Shown: piece after piece, positions 18,815 through 28,726 of the stretch | Layout of the letters: the number at the start of each line of letters is the position of its first letter | How positions within the stretch are numbered: position 1 is the stretch's first letter | Assembly: GCF_014489555.1 (NCBI RefSeq) | Contig: NZ_CP060784.1 | Coordinates: 4,118,501-4,182,500 of the forward strand | DNA: 64,000 nt | Direction of reading: 5' to 3' | Source of the DNA: Hymenobacter qilianensis | Lineage (GTDB): Bacteria > Bacteroidota > Bacteroidia > Cytophagales > Hymenobacteraceae | Notes under the pieces: generated by a model | Databases searched by the model: none | What the model was told of the DNA's origin: nothing | Seen by the model: only the letters and a program-made list of their open reading frames with translations | Program-made: the position numbers and the translations under genes

Positions 18815-20487
18815 ATGTCACCTATCACATTGGCCGCGCCTGCTTCAGGGGTGCGTAAATCTGCGCTGGCTCGCCGCTATACGGCTGCTCACTACAAGCA
18901 CCTTGCGTTGTATTTAATCTTGGCCGTCGGGATTGGCTTTCGTCTATTTCATTTCTTTTATAACCGGTCTCTATTCATTGATGAGCTTTACTTAAATATT
19001 AGTTTAATCAAGCTTAACTTCTGGGAGTTAGCCACTCAGCCCTTAGCTTATGAGCAAAAGGCACCAATCGTCTATCTCTGGTCTGTTAAGCTATGCGTTC
19101 TGCTTTTCGGCAAAGGCGAAAAAGCGCTTCGGCTTTTTTCTCTGATATGCGGTATTAGTGCGCTGTTCGCTTTTATTCCCGTTGCTCGCTTTTACTTAAA
19201 AGAGTGGGGCGTTGTCCTTGCTGTTGGTTTGCTATCCTTATCATGGGCTACGATTTATCATTCTGTCGAAGCAAAGCAGTACAGCGCCGAGCTCTTAGCG
19301 ACAGTTCTGGGCTTATTGCTATATACCAGATACCACAATGCTACTCGCTTGCATCCGCTACTGCTCTGGGGCCTTGCTGGGGGCTTTTATTGTGGCTCTC
19401 GTTCTCGCTCATCTTCGTGCTGGCTGGTATAGGCACGGCTCTTAGCCTTAAGGCAATTTTTGAGCGCAACTGGAAACGGTTCTTTACTTATCTCATTCCC
19501 TTTTCCCTCTGGCTGTTCAGCTTTGGTTTACTGTATGTGCTTTTCCTAGGCAAATACCACCAATCGGGTTGGCTCATCGATTTCTTCGATAAAGCCTACG
19601 ATGCCTTTATGCCCCTACATATAACCAATTATGATCAGGCTCTGTGGTTTCTTAAAAAGCCATATAATGTTCTTTACCACCCACTTGGTGTACTGTTACA
19701 TCTTAATAATAATATAGCTAGCTTCAGTGTTAAATTCCTTCTTAAGCTAGGATGGCTAACAGGTATCTTTCTCGTATTCGGAATGATTATGTTATTTCGA
19801 TCAGCTAGAATAAGCTTCTTTATACTCTTTCTCCCTATCCTTATTACCTTCCTTGCATCAGCACTCAAGCTTTACCCTATTTTCGATAGGTTTATTCTTT
19901 TTTTAGCTCCGTTAATAATCTTGTTTATTGCTTTTGGTGCAGAAAAATCAATGAAGTTATTCTCATTGAAATACCGAGCGTCATTATTACTTGTATGCAT
20001 ATTAATAAGCCCCGCCTTGGCTAATTCGGCTCGCCATTTTTTCTACCCAGATACACTTCTTAGGCTTTCTAACTCAACTGAGCGAGAAGGAATTATGCAT
20101 ATCAATGAAAATTTTAAAGAGGGCGACGCTGTTTACGTTTTCTGGAATATGCGCCACGCCTACGACTACTATAAAGAAGCATATGGATTAAAGTACACCG
20201 CTATTAAGGGTAGTTATGTAAAAAGTATATCTACTAGCCCAGAAGATTACCTCCGCAATCTTTCGCCGGACTTTGCAAAATTTAAAGGAAAGAAAAGACT
20301 TTGGTATATATATAATACTAACAACGACTCAGATATAGGGGAATATTTGGGCCAGCCTACTTGGTATAGCAGAAATGGATACGTTGCGCCGTTAGCAGTA
20401 GAACAAGAAATAGGTAGGTTTGGGAGAAAAGTTTCTCGTTATACTATGTACTATCAGCACATCATTCTGTATGAACTTAACGATTAG
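18815..20487 (+). CDS. GT39-like membrane glycosyltransferase (frameshifted at 19379-19383)
   Basis: The N-terminal frame (LALYLILAVGIGFRLFHFF, then RSLFIDELYLNISLIKL with the DE pair expected in GT-C enzymes) joins the second frame at LLLWGLAGG/LLLWLSFSLIFV when one G is restored at 19379-19383. The total is ~557 residues with about ten membrane segments and a soluble C-terminal part (EREGIMHINENFKEGDAVYVFW). Such enzymes move a sugar from a polyprenyl-phosphate donor to an acceptor on the periplasmic side. Being the third gene of the HAD-UbiA set, it is the likely user of the lipid-linked sugar. AT-rich coding suggests transfer of the trio. Confidence 0.72.
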
Positions 20488-20522
20488 ACTATAGCGTGTA
20501 TATTAAATTAAAACCATTTCAT

Positions 20523-20569
20523 AACCATAAAAAAAGCCAGACTATAATAGTCTGGCTTTTTTTATGGTT
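20523..20569. terminator. Bidirectional terminator between GT39 gene and porX
   Basis: Perfect 20-base arms, 20523-20542 and 20550-20569, enclose TATAATA. Each arm contains a run of seven A or T, so it serves both convergent genes. Confidence 0.92.
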
Positions 20570-20576
20570 AAAGCAA

Positions 20577-22145
20577 TTAAGCTCCTTTCGAGCTAAGCGT
20601 TACAAAAGGAATAATGATTTCCTCCAGCGATATACCACCGTGCTGGAATGTATCCTTGTAGTAATTTACGTAGTAGTTATAGTTATTCGGGTAGGCGAAA
20701 AAATAATCGCCTAACGTGAATACGTAGGCAGTGCTCACGTTTTCGCGGGGCAGGAAAATGCGCTCCGGCTTGCGCACTACGTATACGTCCTTCTCGGTGA
20801 AGCCTAGGTTTTTGCCGTGCTTGTAGCGCAGGTTAGTGTTCGTGTTACGGTCGCCTACAATTTTGAAGGGGCGCTTTACGCGGATGGTGCCGTGGTCGGT
20901 GGTGATGATGAGCTTGCCTTTCTTGTCGGCTATCTGCTGGAGCATTTCGTATAAGGGCGAATGCAGAAACCAGGACCGGGTGAGCGAGCGGTAAGCCGAC
21001 TCGTCGCCGGCTAGCTCCCGAATCATGGCCATATCGGTGCGGGCATGAGAGAGCATATCTACAAAGTTGTAGACGATGACATTGAGCTTATGATTGTTGT
21101 GCAGGTTGCTCATCTTGCTCAGCAAGTCTTTGCCGGCCTGAAGATTCGTCACCTTGTTGTAGCTGAACTTCTGCTTCTGGTTAGCCTTCTGGAACATGAT
21201 TTCCAGAAACTCGGCCTCATTCAGGTTCTTGCCTTCATCGTCGTCGTCGGTCACCCACAGGTTGGGATACTTTTTCTGAATTTCACCAGGCATCATGCCT
21301 GAGAAGATAGCATTCCGGGCATAGGCCGTTGTGGTCGGCAGGATGCTGTAGTACATCTCCTCCGTGTCCACGGTGAACATTTCGGCAATAATGGGCTCCA
21401 GAATCTTCCACTGATCGTAGCGCAGGTTGTCAATGAGTACGAAGTAAACGGGCGTGTCACCGGTCTCTTTAAGTAGCGGGAACACACGCTTCTGAAACAG
21501 CTCATGCGACATAAGCGGCGCATCGTCTACTTCCTTATTCACCCATTCTTCGTAGTTCTCCATAATGAACTTGGAGAAGTAGGTGTTGGCCTCGTCCTTC
21601 TGCATATTGAACACATCGGCCATGCTCTTGCCTTCCGTCTCGTCGATCTCCAACTCCCAGTACACCAGTTTTTTGTACACGTCGGCCCACTCCTGGGGCG
21701 AGAGACGGTCGCCGAGCTGCATGCCGAGCTGGCGGAAATCGCGCTGGTAGCCGGTGTTGGTGCGCTCACTTACTAAGCGCTTGTTATCCAGCACTTTCTT
21801 TACAGAGAGCAGAATCTGGTTGGGGTTGACTGGCTTAATGAGATAATCGGCGATTTTGGAGCCGATAGCCTCTTCCATGATATGCTCTTCTTCACTCTTG
21901 GTAATCATAATAACGGGCACCGTGGGGCGCGCCGCTTTGATTTCAGAAAGGGTTTCTAAACCAGTGAGGCCGGGCATATTTTCGTCGAGAAACACAATGT
22001 CGAAGCTCTGCTCAGCTATTTGCTCAATGGCATCAGCGCCGCTGTTAACGGGCGTAACGTCGTAGCCGCGGTCTTTGAGAAAGAGAATATGGGGCTTGAG
22101 CAGGTCAATTTCGTCGTCGGCCCAAAGGATGTTGTATCGTTGCAT
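20577..22145 (-). CDS. porX: PorX: response regulator with PglZ-type phosphatase domain, type IX secretion regulator
   Basis: The start at 22145 (MQRYNILWADDEIDL) is chosen because the receiver domain begins there; an upstream ATG at 22232 adds a non-conserved tail. The receiver has DDE, the phospho-acceptor Asp in FDIVFLDENMPG, the switch residues in MITKSEE and the Lys in YLIKPVNP. The large C-terminal PglZ/alkaline-phosphatase-like domain includes VYFVLIDNLRYDQWKI, SILPTTTAYARNAIFSGMMPG and LIITTDHGTIRVKRP with metal ligands Asp and His. PorX is phosphorylated by PorY, works with SigP, and controls type IX secretion and gliding genes. The length (~522 residues) is normal. Confidence 0.95.
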   Translation of the reverse strand: MQRYNILWADDEIDLLKPHILFLKDRGYDVTPVNSGADAIEQIAEQSFDIVFLDENMPGLTGLETLSEIKAARPTVPVIMITKSEEEHIMEEAIGSKIADYLIKPVNPNQILLSVKKVLDNKRLVSERTNTGYQRDFRQLGMQLGDRLSPQEWADVYKKLVYWELEIDETEGKSMADVFNMQKDEANTYFSKFIMENYEEWVNKEVDDAPLMSHELFQKRVFPLLKETGDTPVYFVLIDNLRYDQWKILEPIIAEMFTVDTEEMYYSILPTTTAYARNAIFSGMMPGEIQKKYPNLWVTDDDDEGKNLNEAEFLEIMFQKANQKQKFSYNKVTNLQAGKDLLSKMSNLHNNHKLNVIVYNFVDMLSHARTDMAMIRELAGDESAYRSLTRSWFLHSPLYEMLQQIADKKGKLIITTDHGTIRVKRPFKIVGDRNTNTNLRYKHGKNLGFTEKDVYVVRKPERIFLPRENVSTAYVFTLGDYFFAYPNNYNYYVNYYKDTFQHGGISLEEIIIPFVTLSSKGA

Positions 22146-22428
22146 AAGGGTGTTTAGAGGTACGTTGCTTGAATAAGAGTGGCAGGTAAGCAGTAGTGCG
22201 AGTATGCCCGGAGCATAAAGCTCCGCAGTCACTAACGCGCTGCAACTAAAGTTTCGTCAGTAGCTTTACTGCCAATCAGTAGATTTTGATCCGAAAAATT
22301 CAGACTTCTCTATTTTTTGTAAGTAACTCATCCGTTAAGTAAGGCATAACAAGATCGTTCTGGTTCCCCGGCTGGTTGCGCGAGCCGTATCACAAAGTTG
22401 TAGTTCGCGGGTCGTTGCGCAGGGTTCT

Positions 22429-22435
22429 GGGGGGC
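22429..22435 (+). repeat. G6 word in the divergent 22146-22527 intergenic region
   Basis: TTCTGGGGGGCTTTTTTC lies alone in the 382-base gap between divergent porX and the HD gene, without the partner arm needed for a terminator. The gap must hold both promoters, but I could not identify their boxes with confidence. Confidence 0.65.
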
Positions 22436-22527
22436 TTTTTTCAACACTTACCACTATGCGCACCTCGGATAGCGCTTTTACGAATGACTGCTCCCACTCA
22501 TTAAGCTTGAGCTTAATGTAACTGCCA

Positions 22528-23758
22528 ATGAACAAGAAAAAGATATTCAACGACCCGGTATACGGCTTTGTAACAGTGCCCACCGAGCTCCTGTTTGATT
22601 TAATAGAGCACCCGTATTTTCAACGGCTGCGGCGCATTCAACAATTAGGACTCACTGGCTTCGTGTATCCGGGGGCGTTGCATACGCGCTTTCATCATGC
22701 GCTGGGCGCTATGCATTTGATGAGCATGGCGCTGCGCACCCTTAAAGACAAGGGGGTGCAGATTTCGGCGGCGGAAGGGCAGGCAGCGCTGGCGGCTATT
22801 CTGCTGCACGATGTGGGCCACGGCCCCTCTCCCACGCGCTGGAAACGGCTATTTTTGATGAGGTGCCGCACGAGCAGTTGTCGCTCTATCTGATGCAGCG
22901 CCTCAATGCCGAGCATAATGGCGCCTTGGATAAGGCCATTGCTATTTTTCAGGGGAGCTACGCGCGGCCGTTTTTTCATCAGCTGGTGAGCAGCCAGCTG
23001 GATATGGACCGGCTCGACTACCTCAACCGCGACTCCTTTTATACCGGCGTGCAAGAAGGCCGGCCGGGCGCTGACCGTCTTATCAAAATGTTGACCGTAG
23101 TAGATGAGCGCCTTGCTTTGGAAGAAAAGGCCATCTACTCGGTTGAGAATTTCCTGGTAAGTCGGCGGCTGATGTACTGGCAGGTGTATCTGCACAAAAC
23201 GGTGACCAGCGCCGAGCAGATGATTATCCGGATTGTGCAGCGGGCCCGCGACCTGGTACGCACCGGGCACGATGTGCCAGCCAGTGCCGACCTGCATTTC
23301 TTCCTGGCCAGCGCCGTTACGATACTGGACTTCGAGAAAGACGATACGATACTGCAACGCTTTGTGCAGCTCGATGATCATGATATCTGGGGCGCGGTAA
23401 AGATGTGGGCCTCTCACCCCGACCGCGTACTGAGCTATATGTCGCGCAGCCTGCTCGACCGGCGCCTGTTCAAAATAATCCTGCAGACTGAACCGTTTGA
23501 GGAAGAAATGAAAGCAGGCGTAGTCGAGTTGATTGCCGAACACTTCAATTTGCCCCCAGCGAGGCCAGCCTGCTCATGCTTGCTGGCCGCATCAGTAATA
23601 ATGCCTACGACGCCGACGGCAAGGATACGATTGATGTTTTAACCAAGTCGGGACGGGTGGTAAATGTGGCCGAAGCATCTGATTTGCCGAATATTCGCGC
23701 CCTGGGCCAACGGGTTGAGAAGCATTATATCTGCTACCCGAAGGAAATAGCGCAGTGA
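22528..23758 (+). CDS. HD-domain phosphohydrolase (YwfO / dNTPase-like; two frameshifts)
   Basis: The start at 22528 reads MNKKKIFNDPVYGFVTVP. HD metal ligands are seen in HTRFHHALGAMHLM and LLHDVGHGP. The next block, (F/L)SHALETAIFDEVPHEQLS, appears only after adding one base at 22824-22827 (C4, CCCCTCTCCC). The middle section has HQLVSSQLDMDRLDYLNRDSFYTGVQEG, a strong signature of COG1078 enzymes. A second shift at 23553-23557 is needed to reach SEASLLMLAGRISNNAYD and the end at 23758. These enzymes hydrolyse dNTPs or related nucleotides. The repaired length is ~410 residues. It precedes lpxD by 111 bases. Confidence 0.85.
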
Positions 23759-23869
23759 GGGTGGCACTAGCTTCGGAGCAGTACAAATAGGCGTGCAGTT
23801 ATTCAACAGCTACTTTGTCCTGGAGCTAATCACGACTATTCACCAATTGATTTTATTTACTTTTGCCCG

Positions 23870-24909
23870 ATGGAATTTACTGTAGGCCAAATAGCCGAAG
23901 TACTGAGTGGAACTGTCGAGGGCGACGCGTCAATGCGCATCGACAGGCTGGCAAAGATTGAGGAAGCGCAGGCTGGCTCTTTGGCGTTTCTGGCTAATGC
24001 CAAGTACGAGCCCCACTTATATACAACAAGTGCTTCCGCCATTATCATTAGTAAGAAGCAGGCGCTGCGGCAACCGGTAGCGGCAGCCCTGATCCGCGTC
24101 GATGACCCGTATTTGTGCTTCAGCCGCTTGCTGGAGTTTTATCAGCAGACCACGCGCACGGGTCGGCGCGGCGTAGAGGAGCCCGCCTTTCTGGGGGCTA
24201 ACTCCACTATTGGAGAAGGGCACTTCCGGGGGCTTTTTCGTATATAGGTGAAGGCTGCACCATCGGCCGCGACGTGCTCATTTTTCCCCATGCTACCATC
24301 GGCGACCGGTGCCAGATCGGCGACGGCAGCATCATTTACGCCGGGGCCCGAATTTATGCCGATACCGTTATCGGAGCGCGCTGCACCGTGCACGCGGGCG
24401 CCGTAATAGGCTCTGATGGCTTCGGATTTGCCCCCCAGCCCGACGGCTCTTACCGGGCCATTCCGCAAATCGGCAATGTAGTGCTGGAAGACAATGTCAG
24501 CATTGGCGCCAATACCACCATCGACTGCGCTACCATGGGCTCTACCATCATCCGGGAAGGCAGCAAGATTGATAACCTAGTACAAATTGCTCACAATGTG
24601 GAGATTGGCCGCCATACCGTAGTGGCCGCTCAGACGGGTATTTCGGGCTCGACCAAAATCGGCGACTATTGCGTGTTGGCCGGCCAGGCCGGCCTGGCCG
24701 GCCACCTGACGCTGGCGAATCGCACGACGGTCACGGCGCAATCGGGCGTGGGCAAATCGATAAAGGAGGAAGGCCAGTTTCTGCAAGGTTCCCCAGCTTT
24801 CAACTTGCGCGATAGTTTGCGGGCAAACGCGATTTTCCGGCATCTGCCCGACCTTGCGCGCCGCCTCGACGCATTAGAAGGCAGTAAAAGCGCAACAGAA
24901 AAGCTTTAG
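23870..24909 (+). CDS. lpxD: UDP-3-O-(3-hydroxyacyl)glucosamine N-acyltransferase LpxD (frameshifted at 24228-24232)
   Basis: The N-terminal uridine-binding domain (MEFTVGQIAEVLSGTVEGDA, SLAFLANAKYEPHLYTT) leads into left-handed beta-helix hexapeptides. The break at GHFRG is resolved by adding one G at 24228-24232, after which AFSYIGEGCTIGRDVLIFPHATIGD follows. The catalytic His lies in DNLVQIAHNVEIG, and the end is QGSPAFNLRDSLRAN. LpxD adds the second acyl chain in lipid A synthesis in the cytoplasm and is normally essential, which makes a true null unlikely. The repaired length is ~346 residues. It heads the lpxD - lpxC/fabZ - lpxA cluster. A promoter-like TACTTTTG lies at 23858-23865, very close to the start. 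Confidence 0.93.
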
Positions 24910-24936
24910 CTTTGCCCTTCCTTAGAAGTGAGATAC

Positions 24937-25013
24937 GAGAAGTGAGAAGCGAGAAAAGAAAAGCAGTGGTGCTTTACACTTTTCTTTGTCTCACCGCTCG
25001 CTTCTCACTTCTC
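24937..25013. repeat. GA-rich inverted repeat between lpxD and lpxC-fabZ
   Basis: GAGAAGTGAGAAGCGAG (24937-24953) and its perfect complement (24997-25013) flank a partly paired centre. The left arm also extends into a direct repeat of AGAAGTGAGA at 24924. The right arm ends 11 bases before the lpxC start, so a hairpin in the leader could influence translation. The pattern resembles a short mobile palindrome rather than a terminator, since no T-run follows. Confidence 0.7.
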
Positions 25014-25024
25014 ACTTCTGAAAG

Positions 25025-26419
25025 ATGAACGACAAGCAACACACTATCAAGTCGCCGGTTACTGTGAGCGGCATTGGCCTGCACACGGGCGTACAGGCCA
25101 CCATGACCTTTTGCCCAGCACCGGTCGACCACGGCTATAAGTTTCAGCGCATCGATTTGCCCGGCAAGCCCATTGTAGATGCCGACGTTGACAACGTAGT
25201 GGACCTTTCCCGCGGCACTACCATCGAGCAGAATGGTGCCCGCGTTAATACCGTGGAGCACACGCTGGCCGCGCTGGTGGGTCTGCAGATTGATAATGTG
25301 CTAATTCAGTTGGATGGCCCCGAGCCGCCCATCATGGATGGCTCCTCGTATGAGTTCATCAAACCCTTGCAGGAAGCTGGCCTGGAGGAGCAAAATGCCT
25401 TGCGCAACTACTTCGAGATTCCGGAGAGCATTCGGTACGTAGACCACGGCCGCCACGTAGAGCTGGCTGTGCTGCCTCTGCACGACTACCGCGTGACGGT
25501 GATGGTGGATTATAATTCCCCCGTACTCGGCTCCCAACACGCCACTCTCACCGATATTACCCATTTCGCGACCGAAATAGCCTCCTCGCGTACCTTCTGC
25601 TTTTTGCACGAGCTGGAAGCGCTGTACAAGCAAAACCTCATCAAAGGAGGCGACCTCAGCAACGCTATTGTAGTTGTTGACCGCGTGGTAAGTGAGGAAG
25701 AGTTGCACGATTTGGCCGAAATGCTGGGCAAGCCCAAAGTGGCGGTTAAGAAAGAAGGTATTCTAAATAATGTAGACCTGCGCTACAAAAACGAGCCCGC
25801 TCGCCATAAACTGCTGGACTTAGTAGGAGATCTGGCCCTCGTTGGTCGTCCGCTGAAAGGTCAGATTCTGGCGGCGCGGCCGGGCCACGCGGCCAATGTG
25901 GCGTTTGCCAAAAAGATCAAGAAAAAGATGATGGAGGTGGATTCGTCGCCGGTTCCCACCTATGATCCTGGCCGTGAGCCGGTAATGGATATCAATCAGA
26001 TATCGGCCACCCTGCCGCACCGCTACCCATTTCTGCTTATCGACAAGATCATTCACCTCGACACGACTACCGTGACAAGCGTGAAAAACGTGACGATGAA
26101 TGAGCAGTTTTTCCAGGGCCACTTCCCCGGCAACCCCGTTATGCCCGGCGTCATTCAGATTGAAGCCATGGCCCAGACGGGCGGCATTCTGGTATTGAAC
26201 ACCGTGAAAGACCCCGAGAACTATTGGACTTACTTCCTGGGAATTGAGAATTGTCGCTTCCGAAAGCGGGTAGTTCCCGGTGACACTATCATCTTCAAAT
26301 GCCAGCTCCTTGCTCCCGTGAAGCGAGGTATTGCCAAAATGAGCGGCAAGGCTTTTGTGAATGGCAAAGTGGTAATGGAGGCCGAAATGAGCGCCGCCAT
26401 CGTCCGCAAAGACGCCTGA
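25025..26419 (+). CDS. lpxC/fabZ: Bifunctional LpxC deacetylase / FabZ dehydratase
   Basis: This 464-residue fusion is a Bacteroidota hallmark. Residues 1-~305 are LpxC: SPVTVSGIGLHTGVQATMTF, the zinc His of NTVEHTLAAL, the His pair region of NEPARHKLLDLVGDLALVG, and the late His in ILAARPGHAANVAF. Residues ~320-464 are FabZ: INQISATLPHRYPFLLIDKI, the catalytic His in FQGHFPGNPVMPGVIQIEAM, and the C-terminal strand. LpxC commits UDP-acyl-GlcNAc to lipid A; FabZ dehydrates 3-hydroxyacyl-ACP, which draws from the same acyl pool. One polypeptide therefore sets the branch between lipid A and phospholipid. Gene order with lpxD and lpxA is consistent. Confidence 0.96.
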   Translation: MNDKQHTIKSPVTVSGIGLHTGVQATMTFCPAPVDHGYKFQRIDLPGKPIVDADVDNVVDLSRGTTIEQNGARVNTVEHTLAALVGLQIDNVLIQLDGPEPPIMDGSSYEFIKPLQEAGLEEQNALRNYFEIPESIRYVDHGRHVELAVLPLHDYRVTVMVDYNSPVLGSQHATLTDITHFATEIASSRTFCFLHELEALYKQNLIKGGDLSNAIVVVDRVVSEEELHDLAEMLGKPKVAVKKEGILNNVDLRYKNEPARHKLLDLVGDLALVGRPLKGQILAARPGHAANVAFAKKIKKKMMEVDSSPVPTYDPGREPVMDINQISATLPHRYPFLLIDKIIHLDTTTVTSVKNVTMNEQFFQGHFPGNPVMPGVIQIEAMAQTGGILVLNTVKDPENYWTYFLGIENCRFRKRVVPGDTIIFKCQLLAPVKRGIAKMSGKAFVNGKVVMEAEMSAAIVRKDA

Positions 26420-26423
26420 TTTT

Positions 26424-26550
26424 TTAATTAATAATTAAGAATTAGTAATTAATGACTGGGGGGCATTTTGTGCGTTGTGCGGCGTGTCTTTCCTTGGTTC
26501 CTTGATTATGAATGTGAATTCTTAATTACTAATTATTAATTACTAATTGA
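26424..26550. repeat. AT-rich inverted repeat element with a G6 word in its loop
   Basis: The left arm (26424-26452, with GAATTAGTAATTAAT) and right arm (26517-26550, with GAATTCTTAATTACTAATT) are imperfect complements built from repeated TAATTA units. The central 60 bases hold ACTGGGGGGCATTTTG at 26456-26471. The same kind of arms occurs at 45882-45988, so this is a dispersed family. It lies between lpxC-fabZ and lpxA, ending 7 bases before the lpxA start. Confidence 0.72.
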
Positions 26551-26556
26551 ATCAGA

Positions 26557-27360
<804 letters not shown>

Positions 27361-27363
27361 TTT

Positions 27364-27996
27364 ATGCAGATTCAGGCCACTGGACTGGGCAAGCGCTTTA
27401 ACCGCGACTGGATTTTCCGGGACCTGACCCACACCTTCCGACCTGGTACTGCCACGGCCATTCTGGGGCCGAATGGCGCGGGCAAAAGCACCCTACTTAA
27501 TACTCTTTCCGGGCAGCTGTTGCCTACTGATGGCACGCTTACCTATAGTTTGCAAGGCAAGCCTGTACCTGTGGAAGATGTACCAACCCAGCTGGCCTAT
27601 TGCGCGCCCTATCTGGAGCTCATTGAGGAGCTGACGCTGAGTGAGCTGCTTGCTTTTCATACCCGTTTTAAGCCTCTTCGGCCGGGCCTTAGCACGCAAG
27701 GACTGATAGAGCTGCTCTACCTGGAGAAGTCTCGTCATAAGCTTGTGCGCGATTTTTCTTCGGGTATGAAGCAGCGCCTCAAGCTAGGGTTGGCTTTATA
27801 CAGCGCCGCTCCTCTCCTGCTTCTCGACGAGCCCACCACCAATCTGGATCGTGCTGGCGTGGCCTGGTATCAGGAACATGTGCGCGCTACAGTGGCCGGC
27901 CGCTTGGTACTGGTGAGCTCCAACGTGGCGGAAGAGTATGAGTTCTGTGAGGAGCAGCTGGACGTAACCAGCTTTGGCGCTACAGCAGCACGTTAA
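27364..27996 (+). CDS. ABC transporter ATP-binding protein
   Basis: This 210-residue single-domain ATPase has Walker A (LGPNGAGKSTLLNTLSG), the signature motif as FSSGMKQRLKLGLAL, and Walker B with the catalytic Glu (PLLLLDEPTTNLD). The H-loop His appears replaced: the region after VLVSSNVAEEYEFCEE lacks a clear His, which is unusual and may lower ATPase activity. No permease is adjacent. It is translationally coupled to lpxA (3-base gap), so its role may be in envelope export, but this is only positional inference. Confidence 0.82.
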   Translation: MQIQATGLGKRFNRDWIFRDLTHTFRPGTATAILGPNGAGKSTLLNTLSGQLLPTDGTLTYSLQGKPVPVEDVPTQLAYCAPYLELIEELTLSELLAFHTRFKPLRPGLSTQGLIELLYLEKSRHKLVRDFSSGMKQRLKLGLALYSAAPLLLLDEPTTNLDRAGVAWYQEHVRATVAGRLVLVSSNVAEEYEFCEEQLDVTSFGATAAR

Positions 27997-28310
27997 CAAG
28001 GAAAAAAGCCCCCGCTTTTCGTGTAAAATGAATGTTTGACTGGTGTGTGCTAGGTAACTTAATTTTCGCCAAATTGTAAGTGTAACGCAATTTTCTCTCA
28101 GCGTTGAAGCTCTTCCATTTGTGCTGATCGGAGCGTAGTGACTAACGCTTCATGGGGCAGGTTTATAGCTGAATGCTCACAAGTGATTCGCTAAAAAACG
28201 ACTTTATTTCCAACGCGAAAACCATTCGAACCGTATCTTCGCAACTGCCCCTTGGTAGTAGAGTTGCCTAAAGTATTCTTCTTTCACCCATTACCTGCCC
28301 TCACACGGCC
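27997..28310. other. Intergenic region with a GCCCCC hairpin-like end
   Basis: GAAAAAAGCCCCCGCTTTTC (28001-28020) follows the ABC gene. It can form only a very small hairpin but keeps the A-run plus GCCCCC word seen in the strong terminators. The rest of this 314-base stretch holds no gene that I can see and must contain the promoter of the acidic protein gene. Confidence 0.4.
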
Positions 28311-28661
28311 ATGAGACAATACGACGACCTCGACGACGATTCGCTCGATGATGACGAGCTGGATAACTTCGCCAAAAGTGGCGGCCGCGCTGGTATCGGC
28401 AGCACTGAAGACCGCCTCAGCGCCAAATATGCCGACTATCTGATGTGGCGCGATACGGGTTCCTCCCACGACGAGGCATTGGACTTGGCCAGCATGACGG
28501 AGGAAGAATACACCGCCGCCGAAGCAGCCGAAGACCCGGACAGCAGCGGCTTTGCTTCCCTGGATGATGATGACGACTTCGATATTGCCGACGACGATGA
28601 TGATTTCGGCAGTAGCCGCTCCGGCCGCAGTGGTCGTGGCAGCGACGATGACGATTTTTAA
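28311..28661 (+). CDS. Small, highly acidic low-complexity protein
   Basis: This 116-residue protein is dominated by Asp runs: DDLDDDSLDDDELDN at the start, and DDDDDFDIADDDDDF and GSDDDDF at the end. An ordered central segment (STEDRLSAKYADYLMWRDTGSSHDEALDLASMTEEEY) looks helical. A short Arg/Ser/Gly patch (SSRSGRSGRG) separates the last acid blocks. No signal peptide or membrane segment is present. I recognise no family. Acid-rich tails of this sort occur in nucleic-acid mimics, chaperone-like and calcium-binding proteins; the sequence does not decide. It ends at a G6-word terminator. Confidence 0.72.
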   Translation: MRQYDDLDDDSLDDDELDNFAKSGGRAGIGSTEDRLSAKYADYLMWRDTGSSHDEALDLASMTEEEYTAAEAAEDPDSSGFASLDDDDDFDIADDDDDFGSSRSGRSGRGSDDDDF

Positions 28662-28675
28662 CCGACCATATGCAC

Positions 28676-28713
28676 AAAAAAGCCCCCCAGCTAGATACTG
28701 GGGGGCTTTTTTT
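28676..28713. terminator. G6-word bidirectional terminator
   Basis: AAAAAAGCCCCCCAG and CTGGGGGGCTTTTTT form a perfect hairpin around CTAGATA between convergent genes. Each arm is a full copy of the dispersed G6 word. Confidence 0.95.
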
Positions 28714-28726
28714 GTGATTACTTAGG

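Noticed and set aside
24193..24197. Other G5 runs (24193, 26730, 26868, 3561, 3759, 45276) as further errors
   Set aside because: These are in frame as read and sit in well-conserved protein blocks, so five is the right length there.
24228..24232. Programmed frameshifting or transcript slippage as a regulated device in all broken genes
   Set aside because: The broken genes have no common function, many intact genes carry the same word with G6 in frame, and there is no consistent stimulatory structure. Length errors explain the data more simply.
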